64,000 nucleotides of DNA. Source: Tridacna crocea (Eukaryota > Mollusca > Bivalvia > Cardiida > Cardiidae). Below, one piece after another: positions 1-11,731 of this stretch; the stretch's first letter is position 1, and the number at the start of each line of letters is the position of its first letter. The translations under genes and the position numbers were made by a program. The stretch is from positions 16,083,001 to 16,147,000 of the forward strand of contig OX031058.1 in NCBI GenBank assembly GCA_943736015.1. The letters run 5' to 3'. The notes beneath the pieces were generated by a model that was given only the letters and a program-made list of their open reading frames with translations, had not been told where the DNA came from and searched no databases.

Positions 1-169
1 GACAATTTTAGATTTGGAGAAAATGCCAGAAGTTCTCAAAAAGGGTAGAAAACAATGTGAGAAAAGGAGAAATTGCTTGTTACCAGCAATTTCTCCTACT
101 CCCCCAGTGTTTTCAAAAGACTTTTACTGCAGATATGTAAAAACCAGAGCTTGTTTGGGAAAGGGTTAA
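1..169 (+). mobile_element. TTAA palindromic MITE, GCTCG subfamily, left end cut by window
   Basis: Shares TTGGAGAAAATG, the AAACCA..GCTTGTTTGGGAAAG end and TTAA with copy 61873-62100. Its centre has decayed to GCTTGTTACCAGC. Confidence 0.8.
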
Positions 170-385
170 CTCATTACCAAATGACAAAATTTTAGGTTTG
201 TCCAAATCGAAAGCAGTTGCAGATGACAAAATAAAAGTGAATGGATTTGTTTTGCGAAGGATAGAAAACATTGTGGGAAAAGGAGAAAGTGCTGGTTACC
301 AGCATTTTCTCCTTTTCCCACGACGTTTTCTACAGGCTTCTTTCTCAGGGTTGTTGAAAGTAAATATTGTGTAGTAATGGGATAA
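166..385 (+). mobile_element. TTAA palindromic MITE
   Basis: Starts at the TTAA that ends the previous copy. Core GTGCTGGTTACCAGCATT; end GTAGTAATGGGATAA. Confidence 0.9.
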
Positions 386-699
386 AGTAACCTCTAGGCA
401 ACATTACCAGTATGTTTGGAGAAAACCTTACTATTTTGAATATTCATATTGCTCAAGGAAATTTGTCTGTAGAAGCGCAGGCGCCTCACATGTCTGGTAT
501 CATATAATCCTCCCTATATAGATTTAATGAAGACAAGGTTTGCAATGTGAAGTTTGTCCAATCTGACACTGTCCTTAATGAATGACTGACTCATCACAGA
601 CCTTGTCTTTATTATAACTATAAAGGAGTTTATGATACCAGACATGTATGGCAGCTGTGTGTAGAAGGAAAAGAAAAAGCAGGCTTCTTAAGACCATCT

Positions 700-907
700 G
701 ACCCTTTACCACATGACAAAATTTTAGACTCTAACAAATTGAAAGCTTTTAAATCAAAAATAGAGATACTCCTTTGGAAGGGTAAAAAATATTTTTGGAA
801 ATGGAGAAATTGTTGGTTACCAGCATTCTCTCCTTTTTGCACAATGATTTTGAAAGGCTTCTTGATTAGGATCATCAAATCTCAAGACTGTATGGTAAAA
901 GGCTTAA
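700..907 (+). mobile_element. TTAA palindromic MITE, diverged
   Basis: CCCTTTACCACATGAC start, TTGGTTACCAGCATT core, TATGGTAAAAGGCTTAA end. Confidence 0.8.
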
Positions 908-1471
908 TCAGTGAGACAGATCAGTATACATATATCATATACAGTCAACTTTGAGGTCATCTCTATACAACTGTCATGCCAGTAAAAAATAGAAACGGAC
1001 CCATTAATGGTATGATGGGCCCATTTCTACCCTTGCTTTAGTATTGTAAACTTGAAATCGGACTGTTCTCTAGTCACAAAATGCTTTTAATTGAAGGTAT
1101 ATTAGAAATTTACCCCAAAAATTGCTTCTGATCATGAAAAATCTATTATCTTATTTTCTTGGCATGGAGAAGGAGCATAAAACCTTTTCTTTTTGACTGT
1201 ATATCCAAATAAATATATAATAGACAGCTTGCATAGATAACTCTTGTTCACATAAGCCATATAGAATTTTGACAAATATTGCCATACATCTAGGCTTTCC
1301 CAACCTTTTATTGAAGGTTTTATCAATGTCCAGTCTGTACTAATACAATTGTAGCTTAGCTATTTTGGCAAAACTACATCATGAAAATTCAAACAGTACA
1401 CTCTTATGAAACACTGATATTATGGACTTGCCAACACACTTATTGTGGCCTAAATAATATAAAATGGTTTT

Positions 1472-1530
1472 GGAAGGGTGGAAAACATTTTGGGGAAAGG
1501 ATAAAATGCTGGTGACAAGCCTTTTCCCCA
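1472..1530. mobile_element. MITE core fragment
   Basis: GGAAAACATTTTGGGGAAAG and ATGCTGGTGACAAGC only. Confidence 0.5.
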
Positions 1531-1862
1531 TTTTTTTTTTTTAAAACAGTAAGGTGTTTTTTTTTTTTAAAACAGTAAGGTGCTTCAAGTCAGGTTCCAT
1601 TCAGGTACTTCAAGGTGTATGGCAATCAATTTTTGTTACCTTCTTGGAAGCAGAAGTTTAAAAATGAAAAAAATACACAAAATGTTTTATTCAATTTTAT
1701 TCAATATGCTATCCTAGTTGTGAACAGAACAACTTCCTTTTTCTTTAGTATGTTAGAGAGCCAAACTCTTCCAAAATGTACAAAAAACCTTTTTCTTTGA
1801 TTTTTCTGCTACAACTTTGATTATTTCATTAGGTCTTACTTTACACCTATCGTAGTTCTTTT

Positions 1863-2072
1863 TACTCATTACCAAACAACAAAACTTTACAGACTGACCC
1901 AAATTAAAAGCATTTGTAGACAAAGTTAGATGTAGCCCAAATGGTTATTTGTGTCTATGGACATATGTGAAACTTCTGGAGAAAAAGAGCAAATGGAAGT
2001 TACCAGCATTTCTTTTCCTCACAATGTTTTCAAAGTCTAATTCTTCAGGGTGCTCAAAACATGAGACTGTTT
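1863..2072 (+). mobile_element. TTAA palindromic MITE, diverged
   Basis: TTACTCATTACCAAACAACA start, AAGCATTTGTAGAC arm and GTTACCAGCATT core. Confidence 0.7.
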
Positions 2073-2078
2073 TTTCAA

Positions 2079-2268
2079 CTCTTTACCACATGATCACAAC
2101 TTTTAACAACCCTGTGTAAGAAGCCTTTTGAAAACATTATTGGAAAAGGAGAAAATGCTGGTAACCAGCATTTTCTCCTTTTCCCACAATGTTTTCTTTC
2201 CTATGTTTTTTTAAAAAGGGTTCTATCTCAGGGTCGTAAAAACCAGGGATTGTTTGGGAAAGGGTTAA
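2079..2268. mobile_element. MITE with two short arms
   Basis: Left arm is the short type (AACAACCCTGTGTAAGAAGCC) and the right arm is also short (CTCAGGGTCGTAAAAACCAG). The long arm is absent. Confidence 0.8.
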
Positions 2269-2453
2269 AGGTTAATGTGAATTTGTTTGAAAGTTGTCTA
2301 CTGTGAGGCAAATAAATTCATCAGAAGGAGGAAATAATTTCTGATTCCAAGAAGGTAGTGGCAACATGATCATGCAAAATTGCACACAAATTTTATCACA
2401 GCTATACCACAACATATAAACAAGTTTCAGCCACCAAGTCTATGTACATAGTT

Positions 2454-2687
2454 AACTTTTTACCAAACAATGCAGGTTTCTACAACCTCCTGGACAACTG
2501 AGGCTTTTGAAAACATTTTAGGAAAAGAAAAAAAGTGCCTGTTACCAGCATTATTTTTTCATCCTCCTTTTTGAAAAATGCTTTCTTCCTTTTCACAGAC
2601 AAAGTTAATCAACCAAGCCCCATTTAATTTGTTGTCTGCAAATGCTCTGAATATGGATGTCTAAACTTAGTTGTCTGGTAAAGAGTT
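2454..2687 (-). mobile_element. TTAA palindromic MITE, diverged
   Basis: CTTTTTACCAAACAATG start; TTGTTGTCTGCAAATGCTCT long arm on the right; GGTAAAGAGTTAA end. Confidence 0.75.
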
Positions 2688-3111
2688 AAAGCTGGGGAAC
2701 ATGTGGTACTATCAGGTTGGAGGAAGCATTTTGTGTGAGTGTGTATGTCTATCCATTTGTTTTAGTGTGTTACCATGGTTACTAAATGTTACATCCTGTT
2801 ATTGAAGTTCTAGACAGGTTTATCCCCATGCCCAATCCATGCACTAAGCAAGCCCTGTAGTCTTAGAAGAAAATGGCCGCCTTTACAGTCTTGTTGCTGC
2901 CCTGTCAAAGAGAAATACTGACTCCTAGAATATACATGTAACATTTTGTAAAACTTGTGTCTAGCTTTACAAGCTGGTAAAGAAAAAAATCTTTGTACTT
3001 TAACTTCAACCTTTCCATATTTTTTATCTAATTTGGCATGTCTACATTCTCATCTAATTTGAATCCTTTAATTTCTTTGTTTTTCTAGATTTTTCTGCAA
3101 AGCTTTGATAA

Positions 3112-3317
3112 TTTAACTCTTTTCCAAACGACAAAATTATAAACTAGTCCAAATTGAAAGCACTTGCAGATGACAAACGTAACTCAAGAATTGAAACTTG
3201 TTTCAAGCAGGGTAGAAAAAATTGTGGTTACCTGCATTTTCTCCTTTTCCCATAATGTTTTCAAAAGGCTAATATCTCAGGGTCATAAAATCCAGGGATT
3301 GTTTAGTAAAGGGTTAA
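3112..3317 (+). mobile_element. TTAA palindromic MITE, left core arm shortened
   Basis: TTAACTCTTTTCC start; AGAAAAAATTGTGGTTACCTGC joins arm to centre by deletion; ends AAAGGGTTAA. Confidence 0.85.
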
Positions 3318-3381
3318 AATGGTAGAAACAGATACCAGACATTTTCAGTCAAAAGGTTGTAGGGCTGAGAATCTTATGATC

Positions 3382-3606
3382 AACCCAATACCACAGAATG
3401 ACTACTTTTGACGACCCTGAGAAAGAAGCCTTTGGAAAACATTCTGGGGAAAGAAGAAAAATGCTGGTTACCAGCATTTTCTTTTTCCACAATGTTTTCT
3501 ACCCTTCACAAAACAAATTTAACATTTTCAGCCAATTTTATTTTGTCGTCTGCAAATGCTTTCAAGTTGGACAAACCTAAAATTTTGTTGTTTGGTAATG
3601 AGTTAA
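3382..3606 (-). mobile_element. TTAA palindromic MITE
   Basis: CCTGAGAAAGAAGCCTTTGG left arm, GTCGTCTGCAAATGCTTTCA right arm, GGTAATGAGTTAA end. Confidence 0.9.
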
Positions 3607-3757
3607 ATAAACTGACAGAAAGTTTGAAATGCATAAGCACCCAAAAAGGCTTTTGCAGATGGTTCAAACAACAATCTGGCTCCATGAGGTACCACTTATG
3701 AAAATAAAATTTTCGCGCACTAAAATTTCTTTTAATGTACAGAAATAATGAGTAATT

Positions 3758-3986
3758 TTAACTCTTTCTCAAACCACAAAAAGTTTGGACTTGTCCAAAT
3801 TGAAAGCATTTGCAGACGAGTTTCAACATGGCTCGAATTATGCGGTTTTTCTTTGATAAGGTGGAAAACATTGTGGAAAAAGGAGCAATTGCTGGTTACC
3901 AGCATTTTCTCCTTTTCCTACAATGTTTTCAAATGACTCCTTGCACTGGGTCGTTAAAACTTGGGATTATTGTGATAAAGAGTTAA
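3758..3986 (+). mobile_element. TTAA palindromic MITE
   Basis: TTAACTCTTTCTC start, TTGCTGGTTACCAGCATT core, AAAGAGTTAA end. Confidence 0.9.
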
Positions 3987-4299
3987 ACAAGACTTTAGTC
4001 TTATATACATATCTAATACAAACTGAAGCATGCATCATGCATTATGCATTTTTCTTTAGAAAGGTTATCTATTCTGAAAGATTCTATTCAAGATATGTCA
4101 AATCAAAATATGTTCATAACTGTAAAAAGAATAAATGAATAAAATCAAAACTTTATTAAAGCATTCCTACAATGTAAACGGAAAATAAATGGGTACATCT
4201 CTAAGAAAAAAACTATTTTTCTGTTGTTTCAAATCAATATACTGAATGATTAATATCTTCAGCTTAGCTTTGAAAACAGCAAAGAATTTTTCTAAGCAA

Positions 4300-4343
4300 A
4301 CTAAAAGCTCCCCTTGAGCATGTTGTGCTCAGGTGAGCTAAAA
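4300..4343. repeat. terminus of a GGTGAGCTA-type dispersed repeat
   Basis: GCTCCCCTTGAGCATGTTGT then GCTCAGGTGAGCTAAA, the same 3' end as at 29868 and 34765. Confidence 0.6.
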
Positions 4344-4520
4344 AGGAAGAAGTTTAGAGGTAAAATATAAAATCATCTTGTTTTAGTACAGAGTCTATGT
4401 AAACTTACACCAAGTTTAAAAAAAAAAAGGACTAAATAAGCCTCCCTAATTTTTACATATAAGAATCATGGAAAGACAAACAATGATATAAAGTCATAGA
4501 GAGATATATGGGATTTGAGG

Positions 4521-4727
4521 TTAATACTTTACCTAACAACAAAATTTTGAAGTCAGTTCAGATTGAAATTCTTTGCAGACAACAAAATTATTGTGAACAA
4601 ACACTTGAAAGTTATTTATGATGGGTAAAAAACTTTGTTAGAAAGGCTGCAATTGTGGTTACCAGCATTTTTGTAAGATGTCTTTCTCAGAGTTGTTAAA
4701 AGTCTGGATTGTACGGTAAAGGGTTAA
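4521..4727 (+). mobile_element. TTAA palindromic MITE, core partly deleted
   Basis: TTAATACTTTACC start; GGTTACCAGCATT then a shortened right arm; GGTAAAGGGTTAA end. Confidence 0.8.
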
Positions 4728-5129
4728 GCTGAAATCATGAGAATAACCTGTATATATTGGCAAAGACCCCATTATACATAAAGAAAGGGAGTTAACTAGC
4801 AGGGTTCATAACATGGTACTACCAAAGGGGTGAGCAGAAGCACATAAATATAAGAATGCACAGACTGATCATGGATTTACAAAGTCTAATGAGGTAAGAT
4901 TAGCTGCAAATAGAATTTCAAAAGTGGAGCTGAAATCAAGAGAATAACCTGTATTCTTTGGCAAAGACCCCATTATACATAAAGAAAGGGAGTTAACTAG
5001 CAGGGTTCATAGCATAGTACTACCAAAGGGGTGAGCAGAAGCACATAAATATAAGAATGCACAGACTGATCATGGATTTACAAAGTCTAATGAGGTAAGA
5101 TTAGCTGCAAATAGAATTTCAAAAGTGGA
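4728..5129 (+). repeat. 201 bp tandem duplication
   Basis: Units 4728-4928 and 4929-5129 are almost identical, each starting GCTGAAATC and ending AAAAGTGGA. The first unit begins directly after a MITE end (4727). Confidence 0.9.
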
Positions 5130-5650
5130 GCTCTTTTATTCTACTGACTTAGAAACTTAAAAAGTTAGTAACGTAACAAGAGAACAAACAGTTCTTTCAT
5201 TGGTCACCTGAGAACTTTTGAATTGGAGAATATTGTGGCTTCTATGTAGTTAACAAGATTTCGAAAAAACTGATCGATAGTTTTCTTTGTTTTGACAGCT
5301 ATAGTGTGGCTACGAAAGTGGCACAGACATCACTGAGACAGAGAAACACATTTTAATGACAATTCAATGAAAACTGTGACCTAATGACCATGATTTTTTA
5401 TCCACATGACTCACTTTACGACTCCACATTGATAACTTGTAGACCAGTGTTCCGACATTTCTTCACAATTCAATTGACTTGGTTACCTATACCTTGACCT
5501 CTACATAGACAATCACAAAAGCTCACATTTAGCACTGTGGTTGAATGATCCAGCACTTGACACACAAGATGAACCTTACAAAACTCTTTTGTGCAAGCCC
5601 CTAACAGACAATTCTTTAGGAATTCAACCATATTTTGCTGCAAAATACAG

Positions 5651-5920
5651 AGAGCTTTGTAGCAACCATTTTTGCAATAAAAATGAGAATTGCAATTAAT
5701 TATTGCAAAACCTGTTGCTATGACAGAAATTACATTTCACTTCACAACCAGCTTTGCAATAAAAATAAGAATTGCAATAAAATGATTTTATGCGTTATAC
5801 TCAACCAGTTTTGAAACAAAAAAAAAAAGAATGCTCCACCAGTTTTGCAAAAAAAAAAGAGAATTGTAATAAATTATTGCAATTCTCATTTTTATTGCGA
5901 AGCTGTTGCTACAGAGCTTG
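5651..5920. repeat. foldback element with about 50 bp inverted arms
   Basis: AGCTTTGTAGCAACC...GCAATAAAAATGAGAATTGC on the left (5651-5706) is inverted on the right (5869-5920). The spacer repeats the TTGCAATAAAAATRAGAATTGC word. Confidence 0.75.
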
Positions 5921-6440
5921 ATTAGTAGGGTGGCCATCAAGATATGTTGTTACCATACCACAAAACCTACTTATTACTAATAAATTAGACCTTCTTATGT
6001 GATTCTGCATTGTAGTAAAGGACATCACTGCTTTCAAAATCATTCCAATTGTAATCACTTTATCAGGTGTGACCTTTTTTTCACCAGGACTTGGCAGGGT
6101 TCTAAAGTGTTTAACCCTTGGACACTCTATGAAAGACCAAGCCCCTTGAGTGAAAAAAGAACCTTTGGCCCCCAGTTTCTAAATCTCTTACCTCTTCACC
6201 TTTAAGCCAAGCAGGACCCGTCCTAGGTATATGTATTTGTGATTGGCCTAACTATGACCAACACCAAATCATTTAGCATCTTGCACACTTCATATACTAA
6301 GCAACTCTAAAAGCAACCAGCCATCAGCCATAGTTTAGCATAATCCACAAACCCCCACTAGCAATGTAAAATGTAATTGCCAAGCAATTCTAACATAATA
6401 TTTTCTGATGGCATTTACTCATGACAAAGATTGTATTTTA

Positions 6441-6497
6441 ACAATCCTAGAGAAAAGCCGCCTTCTGGTCACCAGCATTTTCTCCTTTTCCCATTAT
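6441..6497. mobile_element. MITE core fragment
   Basis: CTGGTCACCAGCATTTTCTC then CTTTTCCCATTA only. Confidence 0.6.
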
Positions 6498-6668
6498 CAT
6501 GAACCAAGCATAAGCAAGAAAATAAATTGAAATATCTCAGATGTTTGGGACTTGTCTATATGATACTGCAAAGGATGGGTTTTGTCATTGCTTGTGTAAA
6601 GCAATCTCTCTTTTTTCCTTAATTTCTTAAAGCCTTATTTCTCAGTCATTAAAACAAATGATTGTTTA

Positions 6669-6906
6669 TTAAACCCTTTACCGCATGATACTAACTTTCA
6701 AGCATCCTGGGAAAGAAAAAGAAGCCTATTAAAAACACTGGGAAATGGTGAAAATGCTGGTAACAGCATTTTCGCCTTTCCCCAAAATTGGTTTTTGCCC
6801 TATCAAAGAAATATTGCACAATTTGGGCTACACCACACTAAAATTGTCCCCTGCAGCTGATGTCACCATGGACAAGGTTAAAATTAAGTTGTCTGTTAAA
6901 GGTTAA
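6669..6906 (-). mobile_element. TTAA palindromic MITE, diverged
   Basis: TTAAACCCTTTACCGCATG start, ATGCTGGTAACAGCATT core, GTTAAAGGTTAA end. Confidence 0.75.
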
Positions 6907-7116
6907 AGGTGGCCCTTCAGATTTTGGGACGAAAATTTTACAAAAGTGCAAAAAAATCATCCTTATACTCCCAAGGCCTTTTAATCTTTATTCATAAAAC
7001 CCCAGCAGTTGAAAACCGTCCGACAACACGAGAAATTAGAGATTTACTACGGCCCAGGTTGACACCAACGGGAGACACATTCTATTTTTAGATGATCAAT
7101 TCGCTCCTTTACTTAC

Positions 7117-7162
7117 AGGAATACACAGAAGAAGATTCAAACATAGAGTCCGACGAAGACAT
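7117..7162 (-). CDS. speculative first coding exon of an unidentified minus-strand gene
   Basis: An ATG at 7162 opens 15 codons, MSSSDSMFESSSVYS, then T|GTAAGTAAAG, a near-consensus donor. A perfect E2F-type site lies about 100 nt upstream. I found no convincing downstream exon between 1 and 7100, so this may be a relic or chance. Confidence 0.25.
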
Positions 7163-7259
7163 TATGGAAAATAATTATTACATGTTTGTTATAATAGGGA
7201 ATTTAAGCGTTATGAGTCACATGCCAGTCACTTGACATTCCCACAATGCTTGATTGATT

Positions 7260-7271
7260 TTTGGCGCGAAA
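7260..7271. promoter_or_regulatory. E2F consensus site
   Basis: TTTGGCGCGAAA matches the E2F consensus TTTSGCGCSAAA on both strands and is the only such site I noticed. It lies about 100 nt upstream of the minus-strand ATG at 7162. Function is inference. Confidence 0.35.
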
Positions 7272-7274
7272 TCT

Positions 7275-8079
7275 AAAAATAGCTTAAGAGGCTACGTAGC
7301 CTTTTAAGGGAATACCATAAAAAAAAAAATGTTTTTGTAATTTTATGAATCTTAAATGTTGACGGTTTGTATTATTTTTTCATATGAATTTCAGTGATAT
7401 ATATATTCTTTAATTTGGTGAGATGTTAAAATTCTAAATACCCACCTTTAAAGGTTAAGATTCAGTTTTTCTTCCCACAAATGTTCGTCATGGAACTATG
7501 CTACTGAAAATGGTCCATGTATTTTATATTTTCATCAGTATTTCTGACATAATACATTATGGTTTGTCAGAAGAACATTTTTTAAAGATTTCCTTTGTTT
7601 CCATGTAAAATATGGTGTGCCCGAGCAAATCCCATATATGACCCCAAGGGAATAATTTTTACAATTTTGGTAAGGGGTCACCCAATGATCAATACATCAA
7701 CTTTCTACTGGGTTTTACATGTACAGAGCTGAAGCTCTAAATTACCTTACATGTGGACACACTCATGTAAATTTCAGTCCCTTGGATGATGATCAAACTT
7801 ATAACCTCTGGATTACTAACACTGAGACAAATGGTATCATATTAAATGTGGCAAGCCTCATAATTGATAGGAAAAATATGGGTCAATTAAAGCTACCTTC
7901 ATAAAGATTTATATGCTTTATGATCTATATCTATGTGATCTATATGATCTATATGACAATTACAGGAAAAAAAAAATTTTTTTTTTTGAATATACAAAGA
8001 TTCTTGATGCTACAGCAAAATATGCTTATTGTAATGAAAAATAAACTAAAATTTTTGCAAAGCAAACAAATATTCCCCC
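7275..8079. other. 3' flank with no recognised feature
   Basis: AT-rich with short poly-A/T runs and one (GATCTATAT)n patch near 7921. Open frames are short and compositionally random. Confidence 0.5.
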
Positions 8080-8505
8080 ACCCACACCTTGTCACCGAAG
8101 CAGCACAATCAGCAGAGAACGGAAATGATTTTCAAAACAAAGACCTTGACCTTTGACCCATGTAACCTAATTACTTCGGCATCACCTCGTATCATGGCAA
8201 CACTTGCAAGTTTCATGGTCCCAAGATCAAACAGCTATTGAGCTAGATCATGGAAATGATTCTCAATTAAAGTACATCTGTGGCCTTGACCTTTGACCTA
8301 TGTGACCCTAAAAACAATAAAGCACTTCCATAGGTCATAAGAACACTTGAATACAGTTTCAGGGTCCCAAGTTCAACGGTTTTGAGTTAGCGCATAGAAG
8401 AAAAAAGTCTAGAGATTGACAGATGGATGGATGGACGGACAGACATGATGAACCAGCATACCACCACCCCTGTCTACTTAGTTGGTGGGGGTGTAACAAA
8501 CAGCA
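8080..8505. repeat. dispersed repeat with CTTGACCTTTGACC words
   Basis: CCTTGACCTTTGACCYATGT occurs twice; the right end has GGATGGATGGACGGACAGAC and TTGGTGGGGGTGTAAC. This repeat type is common in molluscs (recollection). Confidence 0.5.
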
Positions 8506-8823
8506 AGCGCTCACTTGTCCTTATAGAAAAAATAAACTGAGCAATATTCAACAAAGAGAAAAAAAAAAGATCTAAAGTCTAGAAAAGCAAAAGCAATACA
8601 ATATAGATACCCATAACCAGAGTGCAGATTAAATACATGGGATAGCACACCTTTTGTCCTTGCCCTGTTCCAGTGGGGTCACAGATGGGGGAGCTTAAAC
8701 TTCAATACTAGATGTGTAGATGCTTTGAAATGGGAAGAAAATAAGTATAAATCAGGGATTTGCTTTCCTTTTCCCTCAAATACCTAACATGTTTTGTTTG
8801 CAGCGTTTTTGAAGTTTCAATTT

Positions 8824-8842
8824 GCAATTGAAATCCACACAC
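8824..8842 (+). repeat. (AC)n microsatellite
   Basis: Short run of CACACACACACA. Confidence 0.8.
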
Positions 8843-9149
8843 ACACACAAAATTTAATGTACATGTCAAAAAAACCTTTAATTTTGCATTATCTGACACA
8901 ATTATCATAAAGGAAAAGGAAATGTGGGATTTTCAAGGATGTTGTATTATGCCAAATATTTACCATTTTATCATACTTTCTAAGCTCTGCTTACAGTGAT
9001 TTATTGAAAGCTGTTATTTGTTTAACATATCTAAACAAAAACTTTTCCATTGTTTTGCGCAACTTGGCAATATTCTTGCTGACTGAACAAGGTTTCATTA
9101 CATCCATAGGTGCCAACAATTCAAGCACCATATGCAACACAACGAAGTA

Positions 9150-9386
9150 GGGTTTTATATCTTTACCAAACAATCCCACTTTTTCATGATTCTCAGAAAG
9201 AAGCCTCTCGAACACATTGTGGGAAAAGAAGAAAATGCTGGTAACCAGCATTTTCTCCTTTTCCCACAGTGTTCTCCACCTTTCTCAGAACAAATTTCAA
9301 TTCTTTAGTTCAAATTAACTTTGTTGTTTGCAAATGTTTTTAGTTTGAACCAGTCAAAAATTTTGTGGTTTGGTAAAGAGGTAAGA
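9150..9386 (-). mobile_element. TTAA palindromic MITE, TTAA ends eroded
   Basis: TCTTTACCAAACAATCCCAC start, perfect GCTGGTAACCAGC centre, GGTTTGGTAAAGAGGTAA end. Confidence 0.85.
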
Positions 9387-9519
9387 TGACATACACCCAG
9401 ATTAGGCTCAATAGGCTCTGCTGCCCGATCTTGAACATGTGCATTTTTATACCTCAAACATTTACTGTACTAACATTCAGCAACATCACAGTTAACTCAT
9501 TATAAAATGAAAAATTTAG

Positions 9520-9745
9520 TTAACTCATTACCAAATGACAAATTTTTGGCTTATCCAAATCGAAAGCATTTGCAGACGACAAAATAAAAGTGACTGAAAA
9601 TTTGAATTTGTTTCGTGAAGGGTAGAAAACATTGTGGGAAAAGGAGAAAATGCTGGTTACCAGCATTTTCTCCTTTTCCCACAATGTTTTCTAAAGGTTT
9701 CTTTCTCAGGGGTGTCAAAAGTAGGGATTGTGTGGTAATGGGTAA
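9520..9745 (+). mobile_element. TTAA palindromic MITE; 40 bp before it is a partial duplicate of its left end
   Basis: TTAACTCATTACCAAATGAC start, with GTTAACTCATTATAAAATGA repeated just upstream at 9491. Intact palindrome; end GTAATGGGTAA. Confidence 0.9.
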
Positions 9746-9785
9746 ACTCATTTCAAGATGAAAAATTTAAGTATGATAAAATGGG

Positions 9786-10060
9786 TCAGGTATATATGGT
9801 CTGCAACACACGAGAAGAGGTATTGGGACATTTACGCAGAGTCATCTCTGATCAGCCTGCCCAACATGCATAGACTAATTGGAGACGGCACTTCCTGTTT
9901 TTATGTAATTTTCTGTTTTGCTCAAATCTACTGTAACACAAATCTACTGTAGTAAAAAAGTGCTGTCTCTGAGTGGCCTGCGTGGCCTGCGAAGGCTGAT
10001 CTGAGACGACATTTTACACAAATATCCTTATGCCCCTTTTCGCATGTTGCATGCCATACA
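9786..10060. repeat. AGCCTG-type palindromic dispersed repeat
   Basis: GATCAGCCTGCCCAACATGC on the left and GCGAAGGCTGATCTGAGACG on the right are diverged inverted halves. Ends near ATGCCCCTTTTCGCATG. Confidence 0.55.
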
Positions 10061-10315
10061 TATTGGACAGTTAGTAAAAGTAAAAAACATGCATATGTTT
10101 AAATTAGAATAGTCATAAACAAGAACCATGTCATGAGCTAGCCAAGTAGGTCACCTGGAGATGAAAATGATAAATAAATACACACAAAGGATTCTCATAC
10201 CATAGAGATTATACCATAAACAAAGTTTTGACAGAGAAACATGTACATGTAACTGTGAAATATCACATAATTTCAAGAAGGATTTATGGCAAAAAATTGA
10301 CTCGCCTACAAAATG

Positions 10316-10495
10316 AAATGATGGACTCCCAAAAATTGAAAGCATTTATGCAGTTGACATAAATTAAAGGTGGCTCAAGTGACAGAATTTCCATTAATAG
10401 AATAGATAACATGGGAAAAAGGAGTAAATGCTGGTAAATAGAATTATTTTCATAGGTTTTACTCCTTAAGGTCAGGACTGTGTGCCAATGGGTTT
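10316..10495 (+). mobile_element. MITE, degenerate
   Basis: TTGAAAGCATTTATGCAG arm, ATGCTGGTAAATAG core, GTGTGCCAATGGGTT end. Confidence 0.55.
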
Positions 10496-10589
10496 ATTCA
10501 ATTCTCAGGCCAGTCTCAGGTCATTTTCATCAACCATTGAAAGTCCAAATCCCATATGGCCTACAAAATAGGAAAAGGGGCTTTCATAT

Positions 10590-10775
10590 ATTTGCAAAAA
10601 ATATTGCTCCGTATCAGTCGACATATTCCAGGCAGGCTGATCTGCGATGACACTTTCTGATCATGTGTGATTTTCTGTAGGACAAAATCTAATGTTGGCG
10701 TACACTGCCATCTCGGATCACACAGGCTGATCCGAGACAACGATCTTCAAATGTCTGAATGCCCCTTTGCAGGCC
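10590..10775. repeat. AGCCTG-type dispersed repeat
   Basis: GCAGGCTGATCTGCGATGAC and CACAGGCTGATCCGAGACAA words, then ATGCCCCTTTGC. Confidence 0.5.
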
Positions 10776-11290
10776 ATATGAAAAATTTCAAGACTACTCC
10801 ATGATAAAATCTGAAACCATCTTGTGTTCAAATCCTCTAAATTTCTCTTTTTTTTTTTGAATTTCTTTTTTTTATATATTACATTGTAACATCGAGAAGT
10901 CGTTTAAATTACTGAAACATTTGAAAGCTTGATCGTTCTGTACATACAAGCAATTCTAACACTTGTAACTTGCAAATTCAGAGACATGATTAACCGCTCC
11001 AAAAATAAATCAGAAATCAATTATATTCAATGAACTTCACATCAAGCCCTGTACATGTTTGTCTGCCTGCCCTAGCCTCAAGGTCAGTTAGGATAGGATA
11101 TCACACATGAGGCCCTGGCCCCTAACCCCAACTTACTGGTCTAGCTCCCCTTTCCACCTGTTTGCAAGTAGTAGAAAAGTTTTTACAATCACTCTAATTC
11201 CAAGGCTGTAACAGTTAGAAATCTGATTTCTTAAACCTATGAAAATCTAGTTCTTAATTTGTGACTACATGGAAAAAGGGAGAAAATGGT

Positions 11291-11516
11291 TTAACCCTTT
11301 ACCACACAATCACGACTTTTAACACCCCTGTGAAAAAAGCCTTTTGAAACCATTGTGGGAAAAGGAGGAAATGCTGGTAAACAGCATTTTCTCCTTTTTC
11401 CACAATGTTTTCTACCCTTCCAAAATCAAAATTCAATTCTCTCATCACATTTATTGTCGTCTGCAAGTGCTTTCAATTTGGACTAGTCCAAAATTATGTT
11501 GTTTGGTAAGAGTTAA
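11291..11516 (-). mobile_element. TTAA palindromic MITE
   Basis: TTAACCCTTTACCACACAAT start, GCTGGTAAACAGC centre, GGTAAGAGTTAA end. Confidence 0.9.
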
Positions 11517-11553
11517 CAATCATTAAATATCCTTCATTCAAGAAGTTGATGAT

Positions 11554-11731
11554 GGTAAACAGCATTTTCTCCTTTTCCAACAACTTTTTCTACCCTTCCA
11601 AAATCAAAATTTAATTCTTTCATCACATTTATTTAGTCGTCTGCAAGTGCTTTCAATTTGGACTAGTCCAAAATTATGTTGTTTGGTAAGAGTTAACAAT
11701 CATTAAATATCCTTCATTCAAGAAGCTGATG
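11554..11731 (-). repeat. tandem duplicate of the right half of the preceding MITE plus flank
   Basis: Repeats 11376-11553 with a 178 bp period, including the 35 bp unique flank CATTAAATATCCTTCATTCA, so it is a segmental duplication and not a second insertion. Confidence 0.85.
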
